This document shows positions 32,929 through 45,800 of a stretch of DNA of 64,000 nt, piece by piece. The stretch's first letter is position 1, and the number at the start of each line of letters is the position of its first letter. The notes under the pieces were generated by a model that saw only the letters and a list, made by a program, of their open reading frames with translations, was not told the DNA's origin and did not search any database. Origin of the DNA: Liquidambar formosana (taxonomy: Eukaryota > Streptophyta > Magnoliopsida > Saxifragales > Altingiaceae); assembly GCA_039720395.1 (NCBI GenBank), contig CM077831.1:14417845-14481844 (forward strand), written 5' to 3'. Both the position numbers and the translations under genes were made by a program.

Positions 32929-35900
32929 AAGCTGCTATCAGGTAGGCCAAGGTCTTCTTCTTCATGGATCTCCGCAACGACACCACATTCAAGGTACCAA
33001 TTCAGGAGTGGCAAGGTAGCATGGCTAATGGACGAACCCTGGAGTTCTTCAATGGTCGAGTCTTCCATGATGAGGATCATGTCTTGGAACATTTCAGTCA
33101 TAGCCCCTGCATCAAGGTTCTCTGCCCAGTCCTCCTCTTTCTTTTCCCAGAACTCATCATTGATGGCATCATCATCCACCATTTCAGCTGTGATTGGATA
33201 CCATTCGGTGAAGAAGATTTCAAAACCCGGAACTCGGATCTTGGTAGCTTGGTCAAAGGTGGGCTCTGGAAACCCGCAATATAGAAAATCATCCCCTTCT
33301 TTGACGAAGTAACCATTCAAAGTAGGTCGATATAGCGAGATCTTCAGGTCTGGCACCCTTCCCTCGGCTTTGGCTCTTACTTTCTCTTTGTTCCTCTTCA
33401 GCATTTCCGCATGATCATTTCTAGAGGGCTCATATCCTAGCCCGAAGGTGTATGAGGTGACACGGCTTTGAATAGACGTAGGGATCCCTTGTTGGCGACG
33501 CCCTAGCCCCATGCCTGGAAAGAAACTCATCTTTCTCATTATTTCACCGACGTGCAAGTTGCCATGGGGGCAAAAGTCCAAGGGTATTAATTCACCCTTT
33601 TCGAGCTCTTTTTCAATGCATTGGACATAGTCAAACCCAGATAGCGGTATCGCTGCTGATTCAGGTTGTATCTCACATATAGGCACACCTGCGAGTTTCA
33701 ATTCATAGTCCCCTTGAAGTGTTACTATGGCTCCTTCATAAGGAAACTTCACCTTTTGATGGAGTGAAGATGGCACAGCCCCAGCAGGATGGATCCAAGG
33801 TCGGCCCAACAACAAGTTGAAACATGACGGCACATCCAACACTTGGAATTCTACCCTAAATTCAGTGGGTCCCATGATAAGAGGCAAAGTAACTACCCCT
33901 ATTACTTCTCGGCGGGTGTTGTCATAAGCTCTTACGGTCTGCCCAGATGGCGTGAAATCAGTGGGTCCCAAACCCAAAACAGTGGCAGTTCGGAGAGGAC
34001 ATACATTCAGTGCGGACCCATTGTCGATAAGAACGGTGGGAACCCTCTTCCCCATAGTGTCAACGGTCACATAGAGAGCTTGAGAATGGCTCGGCCCGCT
34101 TTTAGGTAGGTCTACATTGGTGAACACGATGGTTGAGTTCTTGGGAGTTGGATTCACCAAATGTACCAATCCCTCGGGGGATGTGTCAACAGGCACTTGT
34201 ATCTGATTCAACAGTTTCAACACGGTCTGTCTGTGCTTATGCGAGGCCATGAGCAAGCCCCAAATAGTAATGTTGGCATTGGTCTTCTTCAGCTGCCTAA
34301 GCACTTCATCCTCTTCTTCTTGCAAGCTAGGACGCCTCTGCCCTTCCAAATCTTCCAACGGATTCTCAGATTCTAGGTGGGGAGGCTTGAAATGGCGACC
34401 CCCTCTGGTTATATGATCCAGCTCATCATCGCTAGCGCATATGTCATGGACTTCCTCGGAGTCATTCATCAAGTCATCCCATTCTATCATGTCGATGCTC
34501 TCCATCTCTGTCGGCAAGTCATCCCAACCTGAAGGGACTATCGGCTCATCTGATATCGGACTTGGGCTTGAGTACGGCACATAGTAATCATATTTCCCCG
34601 ACGCTTCACCTAATAGGCTAACCTGAGGATCCCCTGCTTCATATCTTTCTTTCAGCTCTTGTTGGATAGATTTCTTTGGCAACAACAAAACCTTTTGGTC
34701 AATGAGGTCTTGGATGATCTTCTTTAGTATAGAACAAACCTCGGTGTCATGGCCGGGTGCACGATGGTATTGGCAATATTGGTGAGGGGTTGATGGCCTT
34801 GGCTTTGGTGGAAGTGGCATGATAAGGCTGTTATTGCGGCAAATGGTGAAGAGACGGGTTAAGGTCATGGGGAGCGGAGTGTATTGTCTTATGGGATGGC
34901 GAGGGCGAGAGGATTCAACCCCAATGGCATTTATGGTGTTAGGTGGGGGTGTGTTGTTGTGTGATGGGAGAGGATTACGGGTGACATTTGGACGGGTTGG
35001 TGGTGAAATCACTTGCTTGTCAATGAGGTCTTGGACTTGGTGGCGAAGGCGAATACAGCGATTGGTGGCATGGCCTTTGGATTGGTGGTACTTGCAGTAC
35101 TCATTCTCATTGTAGCTCTTGGGTAAGGGATTTGGTGGAGGTCTTGGGTCGAGTGGCTTCAATAGGTCACGACTTATGAGCTTTTCAAGGACTCTTTCGA
35201 GTGGCATGAATAGGTCAGTGAATTGGCGAGGTGGGTTGACATCATTGAGAGAAAAGGGTTGGATTGGTTGAGTTATGGTGTTGACCTCGGCATTGTTCTT
35301 CCCAGTAAAGTTTGTCTTGCGACTCCTCACTTCCTCAGTCTTGATTGTCCCATCATTGATAGCATCTTCAACCTGCGTGCCAGCCCCAATGAGAGCTTTG
35401 AAATTTGGGAAATAGTGGGCAAATAGGTGCTTGTGATACACGGGCAGCAGGTTCTTAACCACTAACTGAATTTGGTCCTCCTCATTCGGCCTATCCGTCA
35501 TTCTCGACGCCTTTTGTCTCCACCTTGTAATGTAAGCGGAGAAAGTTTCATGAGCCCCTTGCTTGGTAGTTTCTAGGTCCCTTCGAGTAACGTCCACCTC
35601 TGTGTTATACTTGTAGTGCTCTGAAAACTCATTGCATATGTCTTCCCAAGTCCGGATTCTATTCTCATCCAAGGATAAGAACCATTTCAAAGCAGAAGTG
35701 GCCAAGGTTTCATGGAACATTTGAGCTAAAAGCTCGTCAGTAGCCCCTCGAGGGTGCATAGCTCGCACGTACATCTTCAAATGAGTCTTAGGGCAACCCG
35801 TCCCATCGAACTTTTCTAACTCCGGCATCTTGAATTGTAGTGGAATACGAGCCGTTGGAAACAGGGATAGAGTCCGCACATCGACCATGTCATCAGCCCT

Positions 35901-36263
35901 GCGAATCCCTTTTATGGTTCTCTCCAAAGCTTCTACCTTGCTAGCTAACACGGAATCACTGCTAGTACCTTTCCCCTTGGCTTCCCCTTCTAGGTTGGTG
36001 ACCTCAGGTTTCGAGCTACTTTCCCCCCTTGTCTTGGTGTTCTCATTGGATTGAGGTCCCTCTTCGGTGCCAGCCCCATGAGGTACACCCGAGGAATGGG
36101 CCTTAGAGCCATTTTGTTCAAGATCCGCCATCTTCTGTTGGTTCTCTTGAGCCATTTTCAATGCGGTATCGGATGTCTCGGCGGTATGGTCAAGCTTGGC
36201 CATGATGGCTTTCAGGCAAACCTCAAGGTCAAAGTGCCCCTCACTAGTTCTTTCGTCGGCCAT
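32925..36263 (-). CDS. gag-protease polyprotein of Tat element B
   Basis: The frame is open from 36329, but the first ATG is at 36263 (MADERTS), matching the start in A. In order come a coiled N-terminal part, and the gag core at about residues 140-280 (MPELEKFDGTGCPKTHLKMYV...WEDICNEFSEHYKYN). Two zinc-knuckle-like C-x2-H-x3-GH-x4-C motifs follow at about 415 and 520. The aspartic protease has LIDNGSALNVCPL near 745 and LLLGRPWIHPAG near 820. A G-patch-like segment (MRKMSFFPGMGLGRRQQG) lies near 930. It has no stop or shift over 1112 residues. The product would form the virus-like particle and process the polyprotein. The stop at 32925-32927 lies inside the predicted intron, so unspliced RNA gives gag-protease and spliced RNA would extend into pol. 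Confidence 0.93.
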   Translation of the reverse strand: MADERTSEGHFDLEVCLKAIMAKLDHTAETSDTALKMAQENQQKMADLEQNGSKAHSSGVPHGAGTEEGPQSNENTKTRGESSSKPEVTNLEGEAKGKGTSSDSVLASKVEALERTIKGIRRADDMVDVRTLSLFPTARIPLQFKMPELEKFDGTGCPKTHLKMYVRAMHPRGATDELLAQMFHETLATSALKWFLSLDENRIRTWEDICNEFSEHYKYNTEVDVTRRDLETTKQGAHETFSAYITRWRQKASRMTDRPNEEDQIQLVVKNLLPVYHKHLFAHYFPNFKALIGAGTQVEDAINDGTIKTEEVRSRKTNFTGKNNAEVNTITQPIQPFSLNDVNPPRQFTDLFMPLERVLEKLISRDLLKPLDPRPPPNPLPKSYNENEYCKYHQSKGHATNRCIRLRHQVQDLIDKQVISPPTRPNVTRNPLPSHNNTPPPNTINAIGVESSRPRHPIRQYTPLPMTLTRLFTICRNNSLIMPLPPKPRPSTPHQYCQYHRAPGHDTEVCSILKKIIQDLIDQKVLLLPKKSIQQELKERYEAGDPQVSLLGEASGKYDYYVPYSSPSPISDEPIVPSGWDDLPTEMESIDMIEWDDLMNDSEEVHDICASDDELDHITRGGRHFKPPHLESENPLEDLEGQRRPSLQEEEDEVLRQLKKTNANITIWGLLMASHKHRQTVLKLLNQIQVPVDTSPEGLVHLVNPTPKNSTIVFTNVDLPKSGPSHSQALYVTVDTMGKRVPTVLIDNGSALNVCPLRTATVLGLGPTDFTPSGQTVRAYDNTRREVIGVVTLPLIMGPTEFRVEFQVLDVPSCFNLLLGRPWIHPAGAVPSSLHQKVKFPYEGAIVTLQGDYELKLAGVPICEIQPESAAIPLSGFDYVQCIEKELEKGELIPLDFCPHGNLHVGEIMRKMSFFPGMGLGRRQQGIPTSIQSRVTSYTFGLGYEPSRNDHAEMLKRNKEKVRAKAEGRVPDLKISLYRPTLNGYFVKEGDDFLYCGFPEPTFDQATKIRVPGFEIFFTEWYPITAEMVDDDAINDEFWEKKEEDWAENLDAGAMTEMFQDMILIMEDSTIEELQGSSISHATLPLLNWYLECGVVAEIHEEEDLGLPDSSL

Positions 36264-37118
36264 GTCTGTCTGATGGGTAGACTCAACACTCACTAGACGC
36301 CCTTGTGGATTGCGGATCCAAGCCAGCACGTCTATGGATAGAAAAGTTTTAACCTTTAGCCTAAGGATCTGTCCTAAACCTCCATATTTTCCTTAATGAA
36401 TTCGGTCTCTACACCATGTTCAATTAATTCATTCCTTTTATCCAATTACCTTTACAGGGGTCATGGATTAAGGGTATGTTTTAAAGAATAGGGCATAGAG
36501 TCCTTCAATTAGGTTTAATTAATCCCCTAGGACTAGCACATCACAAACACAGCTTTACATCCTATTTCCTTAATTTATTCCTCCTAACCCATGGCCTTAA
36601 CGAAGGCTAGGGTTTAAAGGTCTATATTAAGGGCATAAGATATAAAGCCTCACACCACAAACACGGCATAGCATCATTACAAACAATTGTGGGTGCATAA
36701 AGGTGAGACCGTAGTGTCCTACAAGTCTGTCTATATGGACTAATGATAAGGGTAGGCTAGGGTCCTTCACTTGCTTGAGCAATCCTTATACCTAACCACA
36801 TGTGGCATCAGGAACGCCGCGTGGGTCCAGCAGTACGTGATTAACTCATTTAATATACGCAAGGGCAAGCCCAAGGGTACTAGGCAAGAGAGGTTGATAG
36901 CTTTCGCCCCAACACATGGAATCAGGAAAACCAAGGTTGAGACTAGGCCGATCGTTGGCAAGGATACATCGAGGGACATCGATCCTAACATGCAAGAGTT
37001 TGCGCACACAATGCAATAAATGAAAGCACACAATCAAGCGGATGCAATGTGATTGATTTTAATTAAACATAAGAAATTAACCTAGCCCATTTAAACTTTA
37101 TAGAGTCTAGCCCACAAA
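36264..37118 (-). other. untranslated leader of element B
   Basis: This lies between PBS and the gag ATG. It holds no long frame in sense and resembles the leader of A in several blocks. Confidence 0.6.
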
Positions 37119-37136
37119 TCCCCAGTGGAGTAGCCA
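37119..37136 (-). other. primer binding site of element B
   Basis: On the minus strand it reads TGGCTACTCCACTGGGGA, three bases behind the LTR end. It differs from the site of A by T for G at the fifth base, one mismatch to the tRNA-Arg end. Confidence 0.7.
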
Positions 37137-37139
37137 AAC

Positions 37140-39947
37140 TGTGAACCCCGGAAATTGGGCCCACAAGGGATTGAAAGAAAAATGGGTTTGAAAAAGAAAA
37201 AGGAAAGGAGTCACCACCTTATTTTTTAAAGGAAACAAGGAAAACCCTAAAAATAGTTTGTTTTAGGAAAACAATTTGAATGACTCCATAAAAAAGGAAA
37301 GGCAAAAACCAATCTTTTGAAAACCAAAGAAATCGGGGATTCGGAGGCTAAGTTATGACATGGGAAGGTTCTAGGCAAAGCCTATAGGCACCCATGTCAC
37401 CCTTTCGGTCTCTCAGTTCATTTGGGCTAAATCAAGATCTTTCCATACAAAAATCAGCAAGTATATCATCACAAGAATTGCATGCATATCATATATTTCA
37501 TTCATCCATCCATGCATAATAAGCGCATAAAAACAGAAAAAGAAAAAGAAGAAAAGAAAACAAAAATAAACCTAGGATGCTTGGATCCTAGAACGGACTT
37601 GAGCCTCACGAAGAGCGCCTACGTACCATGCAACGAAATACATGGATCAAAGTCCACGTAGTTCGATTAGAACTAAGATTAAATCCTAATACAAACCTAT
37701 GGTAAAAACCCTAGGTTTCCTTATTTGATCAAAAGAGAATTGATAGAAAGTTTGATTTTAGGAAAGAAATCCACAAAATTGAAACTTTAATAAAAACCAG
37801 AATTTTGTTGGTTAAGGAAACCTCTAATTAAACCATAGGATCATATTAAAAATTAACCCTAGATAGGGAGAAGAGAATGAGTTAAGAAGAAAGGTGAATT
37901 GGGGCACCTTCACACCCACTTACCTGAGCGCAATTGCTCCAAACATTAGCCATTTCAGACATAAGCAGCCCTATTTGCCATAGGACAAATACCACACCTA
38001 TTTGCACCCTTACAAGTGCTCAAAACCATGCAAAAACACTAACATGCAAATCTGGACAGAATAGTATTATGACCTAAAATCATCCACTAAGCATGCCAAT
38101 AGCAAAAACAGCGAACAATAATAAGTCCTAACATATTCCTAGAACCATATCATGCATAAAAACCCTAAAACATACTAACATGCATGCAAAACTATCATGT
38201 TTACTCCATATGAAAAACATATACAGCAAACACGAAGAAAAACCAAATAAAAAAGTCTACTTTATCATGCTATATGAAAACAAACACAAAACAATAACTC
38301 TAAAACCCTAAACTCACAAATATGCTTAAAAACTCACAAGACATACTTTAATCATGCTAAAACCAAACTAAACAGAAATTATATCATGCATATTAACTAA
38401 CTAAAGCAATATAACATGATGAAAATCCTAACTCTAACATGCAATGACACTAATCCTAGCACAAGGACAAACAGGAGCACAAGAATCATAACTATGCATT
38501 AAAAACCTAAAGGACAGCCCTAAAGCATGCTAAACAGTAGATAAAAAATAGATATTCCATGTATATTAACTAGCTAAAGTGTTAATACATGATAAAAAAG
38601 TTACCTTTAACATGCAATAAGCCTAACCCATATGAAAACCTAGTTTAAGCTTGAATAGAGAAGGAGAATACCTTATTCTCTCTCAAACACTCAAGTATTA
38701 ATGCATAAAGTGGCTCCCCTTGTGTTTGTAATTGTTCGTGGCTCCTCAGGTCTTTAGAGTGAATCAAACCAACACGAATCCTCCTCTTTGTCAAAGTGGT
38801 ATCACAGCAAAGAGATCAAAACTCACTCAACTTTGAAAAGAAATAGAAAACAAAAAGAGAACAAGAGAAAAGAAAAGTGATTTTCGTCACTTTGCAGCAG
38901 CAGCAACTTCAATCGCGTTTTTGGGTATGAAAACGTTGGATTTGGACAAAGCTTGTGAAATACAAAGTTGTAGAGAATTAAATTATCTTTCTACCAAGAC
39001 CAATTTCATCAAATTCTGACTTCGGATGAAAAAGTTATGATTAAAATACGACTGCTGGTTTTCAGAAAATCTGCTGCTGAATTATGACGAATTTCACTCC
39101 CTCCAAACCCTCTTCTCCTCCCCCTTGTTTAAAGACATTAAGAGAGTATTTATAGCTGAAATCTGGAGTTTCCCTTTCCTTCCTGGACTAGGTTTCTTTG
39201 GAGAATAATCAAAAGGTATTTTATAATGATAAAAGACTTCTAATCTGAATAGGAAAAGGAAATTGTCTTTTATAAAAATTGGGAGACTGACCGCTAACAC
39301 GCATGCACATGTATCGTATGTGCGTACACACACTCATCACATACGTACACGTGTTAGTGTCATGATAAAAATGGCTAATTTAATAAAATAATTTTCTTTT
39401 CATTTTAACCAAAAATCTCATGCTGTGATTCGCACTAATTCTTCAAGGATAATCCGTAAATAACCACACTAAACTCATCATCAGGCCATATCAAAATTGA
39501 ACTTCATGAAACACTTTTGAGGGTAAAATGATGACTAATGAAAGTCAATTTGAAAAGATTTGGTTGGTAATTGTGAGTTAATTAGAGCTAACCCAAGGAA
39601 GGGTCAATTAACCAACTTGAACTACATCGAGCCATTTTAATCCCGAGCCATTGACTTACCAAATTGAACCTAGAAATACCTCTTATGCATCCATATGAAC
39701 TCCAATTGACAATTTGGAGATCATTTCAAGGTCAAATGAAAAGTTTGGGACTTAAAAGACGATTATGCCCCTCAAGTCACAAAAGCTCTTATTATCCCTC
39801 AAGATCAACTCCAATTTGAACCAAAATTCATATCCATTGTCCTTGTGACTCTAGAAAACTAATGCAAGTGACTAGACTCAAAAACAAAACAAAAACATGC
39901 ATGAAATGATGAGCCCTAGTAAGGTGGTGCAAAAATGGGGTGTGACA
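37140..39947 (-). repeat. 5' LTR of element B
   Basis: The plus strand begins TGTGAACCCC and ends GGGGTGTGACA (2808 bp). It adjoins the PBS of B on the left and CCACC of PMD exon 2 on the right. TATAAATA on the minus strand is at 39147-39154 and the donor-like CAG|GTAAGT is at 37923. It is nearly identical to the B-type LTR at 18229-21036. Confidence 0.92.
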
Positions 39948-40837
39948 CCACCATAGCTCAGACAAGGCTAGCAAAGCTTGCCTATCACATTGATCGTTCC
40001 ATAAAGAGTCTAGGAATGGACCGAAACCGGCCTTTTCGACATGGCCCTTGGCAATAGGTGGGAAGTTTTCCATGTTCCGCCACCATTCAATGAGCCCTTT
40101 GATGGAGGACCTAGTGCGCATGTCCTGAAAGTTGGACTATAGCCATTGAAAATACCTTGAGAGTTAGTTAAAAGAATATGGAAATAATAAACCTACACTA
40201 GCAATTGGTTTTAAATTGTTTTCTAAAAGATGTCAAAAAGTTGTTTTTATTCATGAAATGAATTGCTAATGTATGTTTATGAGTTTACTTGTTCATGTGC
40301 CTTAATTTGGCAAGGATTGAACACTTTTTTATCACTTGGGCATTTTATTGAACACTTGGCGGGTGACACCTCCCAAGCCTTGAAACAAAAGAATTTTGTA
40401 TGATCAATCCTTGCTAAATCATAGCATATTACTCACTTGAAGGTCTACTTGTTGATATACATTGATTTGGTGAAGATTGAACATCTTTATTTCACTTGGG
40501 AATTTTATCGAACACTTGGCGGGTGCCATTTTTCAAGCTTTCAAATGAAAAGAATTTTTGTGTTCAATCCTTGCCAAATCAAGGGATATCACTCAACAAC
40601 CCAAGGAGTATTCAAAAGAAGTGGAAAGGAATGCAATTTCATCAAGAGAATCGAAAGATTCAAAAAGAAAAGTGTTAAGTTGGGTAAACTTACTTCTTGT
40701 TGGGAATAAAGGAATGAGAGATGCCTGTCGGGTTCAAGCAACACCCTATCTTGTGGAGTATCGTAGAGTGGTGCCTTGTACTTACTTTTGACCCCATAGA
40801 ATGGATACTTGGTGCTTGAGTCCTTGCTTGATGACAT
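39948..40837 (-). pseudogene. PMD gene of element A, exon 1 and first part of exon 2
   Basis: Exon 1 runs from ATG at 40837 to 40694 (48 codons) and ends at a good donor GAA|GTAAGT. Intron 1 ends at CTATAG, and exon 2 runs 40136-39948 (63 codons) to ..LSELWW, where element B inserted. CCACC at 39948-39952 is the target duplication; its partner is GGTGG at 21037-21041. No stop is present in these exons. Intron 1 (40137-40693) holds two tandem inverted-repeat units built on TTGGCAAGGATTGAACA. Confidence 0.88.
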
Positions 40838-41122
40838 CCTTGATGATGGAGTTGGGTTTGTGAAAAATGGGTTTGATTTGGTTTGATTTCACAAGATGAT
40901 GTGAATTGGTTGTTTTGATTGTTAAATTGGCTTGATTTGTTGTTGTTTGATGTGCATTTGATGTTTGGATTAAATGTTTTTGAAGTAGGAATGAGAGAAT
41001 GAGAGAAGGAGAAGATAGGATGAGAGTTTAAAGAGAGAAACTCTCTAATTTTTGAGCTAGGAGAATGTGGGAATAAGGATGCAAGTGTTGGGTTTTTAAA
41101 AACCCAAATTTTTCATGAGGGC

Positions 41123-41202
41123 CTTGGGTAACCGTCCCCCCTTGGACGGTCAGCTGTCTTGCCCTGGACGGTTGACCATCTGAGGGCAGATGGTCACCCT
41201 AG
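41123..41202. promoter_or_regulatory. 80-bp palindrome upstream of the PMD gene of element A
   Basis: The outer arms are CTTGGGTAACCGTCC and ..GATGGTCACCCTAG. It lies about 290 bases upstream of the PMD ATG at 40837 on the minus strand. A CT/GA-rich stretch between them (41000-41060) is the likely 5' UTR. Confidence 0.78.
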
Positions 41203-41349
41203 CCCGCTTTGCCCGTTTGCCCCGTCTCGCGCGCTTGCGACCTCTAAACTTCTCCAAATTGACTTTTTATGCAATCCTTGAGTTATGGGATGAATATATC
41301 CCTCAAGTTTATCAAGTTTCAATGAAATTTTTGAATCTTGGGTGATTGT

Positions 41350-42823
41350 ATTCACCCGCATAACGAGGAATTGTAATAGCCATGATAAATGGCTTTCTCA
41401 TGAAATGAGCTTGGTGTTGAATTGATTGACTTGCAAGTCTTGGAATTCAATTCTCTAGGAAATGATAGTGATATCATATTATGTGATAAAGATAATTTCA
41501 CATGAAATGACTTGCTAATCATGTGATAAAGATAACTTCACATGAAATGATGATTCATGAGTTATGCTGGTTACGAAGTAACTTGCTATCTTCGTGAAGA
41601 GGGCATGAAATGCACTTTGTTTTTTTCAATCAATTGACTTTCAAAATCAATGTTGTATCATGTGATAAAGATAATTTCACATGAAATGACATGAAATAAG
41701 CTTGATTTTCAATCAATTAAATCTCAATTCAATGTCATTTCATGTGATAAAGATAATTTCACATGAAATGATAAGAAATGAACTTGATTTTGAGTTGAAT
41801 GACTCTCAATACATTTTCATTTCATGTGATAAAGACAATTTCACATAAAATGAACTTGATTTTGAGTTGAATGACTCCCAGTACATTGTTATTTCATGTG
41901 ATGAGGATAATTTCACATGAAATGATAAGAAATGAGCTTGATTTTGAATCAATTGACTTACAATTGGGTCTCATATCATGTGATAAAGACAATTTCACAT
42001 GAAATGATGATTCATGAGTTATGAAATAGCTCCCTGTCTTTGTTGTTTCCACAGAAAGTGGCATAATTTCACATGAAATGATGATTCATGAGTTATGAAA
42101 TAACTCCTTGTCTTTGTTGTTTCCACTGAAAGTGGCATGAAATCATGTGATAATGATAATTTCGCATGAAATGATGAGTAATGAGTTATGAAATAACTCA
42201 CCACCTTTGTTATCCCCAGTGAGACTGGCATGAAATGCCCTTGGTTTTGAATTAATGAACATTCAATTCAAATTCACATGAAATGATGACTTATGAGTTA
42301 TGAAATAACTCGTTTTGGATATGCCAATGAAATTGGTAGGATACCTTGTGATGCACTAGTGCAACTAGCTTTGCATCATGAGAAGACCATGTGGATATCA
42401 CTAATGTAATTAGTGCAAGGTAAAGGCATTTGCATGAGCGCACCAACGAAGTTGGCATGCATAGAAATGCATTCAATTCTTTGCTTCGATGAAATCATCG
42501 CATGCTTGGATATGACGAAGTCTATCCTTATGATTCCATTTGAGTTTGTTGGTATTAATGAGATTAACCCATCAAACAAAAATGTGTTGTTATATCACTA
42601 ATGCAATTAGTGCAAGGTAAAGGCATTTGTATGAACGCACCAACGAAGTTGGCATGCATGGAAATGCATTCAATTCTTTGCTTCGATGAAATCGTCACAT
42701 GCTTGGATATGACGAAGTCTATCCTTATGGTTCCATTTGAGTTTGTTGGTATTAATGAGATTAATCCATCAAACAAAAATGGGTTGTTCTTTGATCATTG
42801 ACTCGCAAGTGAAACTTGTTCAC
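41350..42823 (+). repeat. hairpin-rich 3' region of element A
   Basis: This is the sense copy of the region at 10763-11870. Repeats of CATTTCATGTGA..TCACATGAAATG, GAGTTAT-GAA-ATAACTC and CCACT-GAA-AGTGG fill 41460-42240. Two ~190-bp units with CACTAAT..ATTAGTG and CGATG..CATCG stems fill 42400-42790. No protein frame is convincing. Confidence 0.8.
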
Positions 42824-42837
42824 CAATGAGGGGCTTC
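42824..42837 (+). other. polypurine tract of element A
   Basis: CAATGAGGGGCTTC directly precedes the TGTCACACC start of the 3' LTR. Confidence 0.88.
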
Positions 42838-45800
42838 TGTCACACCCCATTTTTGTCACTTTAGCTAGGACATATCATTTCATGTAGGATTTCGAGTCCT
42901 TTTTGAGTCTAGTCTTTTGCATTGAGTTTCTATGGCATTGAATATCATGTGTATGAATTTTGAAGTGATTTGGAGTTTATTTCGATAGTCAATAAGAACT
43001 TTTGCGACTTAAAGGGCATAATCGTCTTTTAAGCCGTATATTTTCCATTTGACTTTAGAATGGATCCCGAGTCATCCCATCAAGTTCATATGGTTATATA
43101 GAGTCTATATATAGGTTCAATTTCATGAATTAATGGTTTAAGATCAATTCGGCTCGTAATGGTTCGGGTTGGCTAAAAGACCCTTTCTTGGTTTGCTCAA
43201 ATTGACTCATAAGACCCAATCAATTTTCTCTCATTTAACTTCAATTGGGCTTTATTTATGTCCTACACATGTTTAGAAAGATCAATTTTCGATTGGGAAA
43301 GCATTCGGTTCGACCTTGTGTACAAACCTAGCTTAGTGACGGTGAAGCACCATGGTTAACCACCTTTGTAAAACCTAACCATGCACCCATGGTTGAGGAT
43401 TTTTGTCCTAAAATGCCTAAAAATGTGTTCTCCTTCGAAACACGGTCGTTTTGGCTTTTATTTCGTCAAAATCGGACTTAATTAGAAGATTTTAGGACTT
43501 CTACAGCAAGTGGGAGTCAAAAGCGGAGAAAATATAGAGGACCCTCGGGTAACTGTCCGGGGCTGGATGGTCAGCTGTCCAAGCCCAGACGGCTAACCGT
43601 CCAGGCCTAGATGGTCACCCGAGAGACTCCTACCTCAAGTCAAATTCTGACTCTTCTCTCCTTCTTTTGACGGTTTCCTCCGCTAATACAACTTGTCTGA
43701 GCTTAGGAGTGTGTAGGATTGAGTTGTTTGAGCACCAAGAGAGTCTCTAATAGCCCTAGGATCATTGTTTAATGAATTAATCTTAGCCATTGGTTTAGGG
43801 GGTCAGTTCTCTATATAAAGGACATGGTATTCAGCACATAGGGGAGGTTAATTGCACTTTACACTTAGAGAGAGAGGGAGCTACGAGTTTGGAGAGCTAA
43901 AAGGACTTCAAGAGGAGGCTCTTCAACCCCAAGCAAGCAAGGAAACAAGAGGTTTGAAGACAAGGGAGAGGCTACAAGAGGTAAGCCTGTCCTTTTAATG
44001 CTGAACATGAATTTTCTGCTTCTCCTTCTTCTCTTTCTTCTTCTTCTTCTTCTAAGATAGTTATGGTGCATGAAGTTGCTCTTCTTGTGGATTGAATTCA
44101 ATGCTTGTGTGATGTTATATGAATGGTTTTGAGATAGTTTATGGCTTTATATGCTTGATAATCCTTGGTTTACTAAGGATTTGAAAGTATTACTCTTTTT
44201 ATCCTCTTAAATCATGCATAGTTCACATGTCTAGGTTGCTGTGATTGTTATCATGAATTGATGCTCCTGTTAGTTAATATATATGATATGAATGATATTC
44301 ATGGTAATTTGAGCATGTCTTAGAGTTGTTTCATAGGGTTTTATGCATAGTTGTGAGATTAGGGTTTCGATAACCCCGAAATCGCGTAGGTCTTATACAG
44401 CATGCTTAGCTTAGCTTTTTGAGTTGTTGCTCATCATAGTCATTCTATATATGCTGCATATAGTTGAATCATGCTAGATTTGCATTCATGTAGTATGTTT
44501 TATAGGTTTTTTGGAGATATTATCTTTTTCTAAGGATAATTATCCTTTTCATTGAGTGAGGTTTTGCATGAGAGTCTTCTGTGATGTGTTTAAGCATGAA
44601 ATCTCTTCTATTGTGTTCTAGGGTATATATTTTACGTAGGATATGCTGATTGCACCTCCCCATAACAACTTTTTACGTGAAATTATCTTAGGATAGTTTC
44701 GCTTAAGAAAGCTCGCCGTAGGGAGGCCTATTTTCATGTTTTACATAAAATGACATCTTTTTGGTTAGAATATGCTTTGTTATCATGTTTATTGATGTTA
44801 TTGGAGTCTCCCATGCTTGGTAGTGTGTCTTTGGTAGGTCTTTATGCATGTTAGTTAGGTCATTGCATGTAGGATTGAGTTAGAGTCCTTAGTTATTCAT
44901 TATTCTTGTTGTTTGCATGATAAATGGATGATTTTAGGCCTTGTGAAGGTTCTATCCAAATTTGCATATTGCTTTCTTTGCATGATTTTGTGCACTTGTA
45001 AGGGTGCAAATAGGTACAAAGCTTGTCCTATTGCAAATAGGGCTGCTATGGTCTGAAATGGCTAATGATTGGAGCTTTTGTGCTCAGGTAAGTAGGGTTT
45101 GAAGGTGCCCCAATTCACCTTTCTTTTTCTTTCTTTTCTCTTCTCCCTCCTAGGGTTACTTCTTAATACAAACATATGGTGTTTATCAAAGGTTTCCTTT
45201 ATTGCTAAAATTCTGGTTTGTATCAAAGTTTTCCTCTTGTGGAAGTTTTCAATTTTGGATTAAATCGATACATTTTCAAATGAGGAAACCTAGGGTTTTT
45301 ACCATAGGTTTGTATTAGGTTGTAACCTTATTCTTTTCGAACTACGTGGACTTTGATCCATGTATTTCGCTGCATGGTACGTAAGCACTCTTCGTGAGGC
45401 TTAAGTCCATTCTAGGATCCAAGTATCCTAGGCTTTTTCTTTTCTTTTCTTTTCTCTTTGTTTTGTTTTATTTGAGTGATTGTGCATGAAATGATTAGAT
45501 GGGATATATGATATGCATGCTGCATTGTGATGATATATGATGATATTTGAGTGAAAAAGATCTTAAGTTAGCCCAATTAAATTAAGAGACCAACTCGGGC
45601 GATGTGGGTGCCTATGGACTTTTGCCCAGAACCTTCCCACGTCGTAATTTAGCCCCCGAATCCAATTTTCTGGTTTCAAAGACTTTGCTTTTCCTTTAAT
45701 GGAGTCATGTGGTTTTGAAAATAAAACATTTTTGTGGTTTTCCTCTTTTCCCTAAAAAATGAGGTGGCGACTCCTTTTTGTTTGTTGTCTTTCACCCATC

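Larger units (their letters stand above)
22781..39947 (-). mobile_element. Tat/Ogre-like LTR retrotransposon B (minus strand), nearly complete, 17.2 kb
   Basis: On the minus strand the order is 5' LTR (37140-39947), PBS (37119-37136), gag-protease (36263-32925), predicted intron (32928-32758), RT/RNase H/archaeal RNase H/integrase (32757-29379), antisense DUF7745-like gene (27772-29056, +), tandem hairpins (27300-25735), PPT and 3' LTR (25591-22781). Flanks are GCGAG on the left and CCACC on the right and do not match. The partner of CCACC is at 21037-21041 next to another B-type LTR, showing that the left end was rearranged. B has no PMD gene. Confidence 0.92.

Noticed and set aside
32170..35426. 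Several plus-strand frames of 60-100 codons over gag-pol of B
   Set aside because: They are shadows of the long minus-strand coding frames and show no domain.
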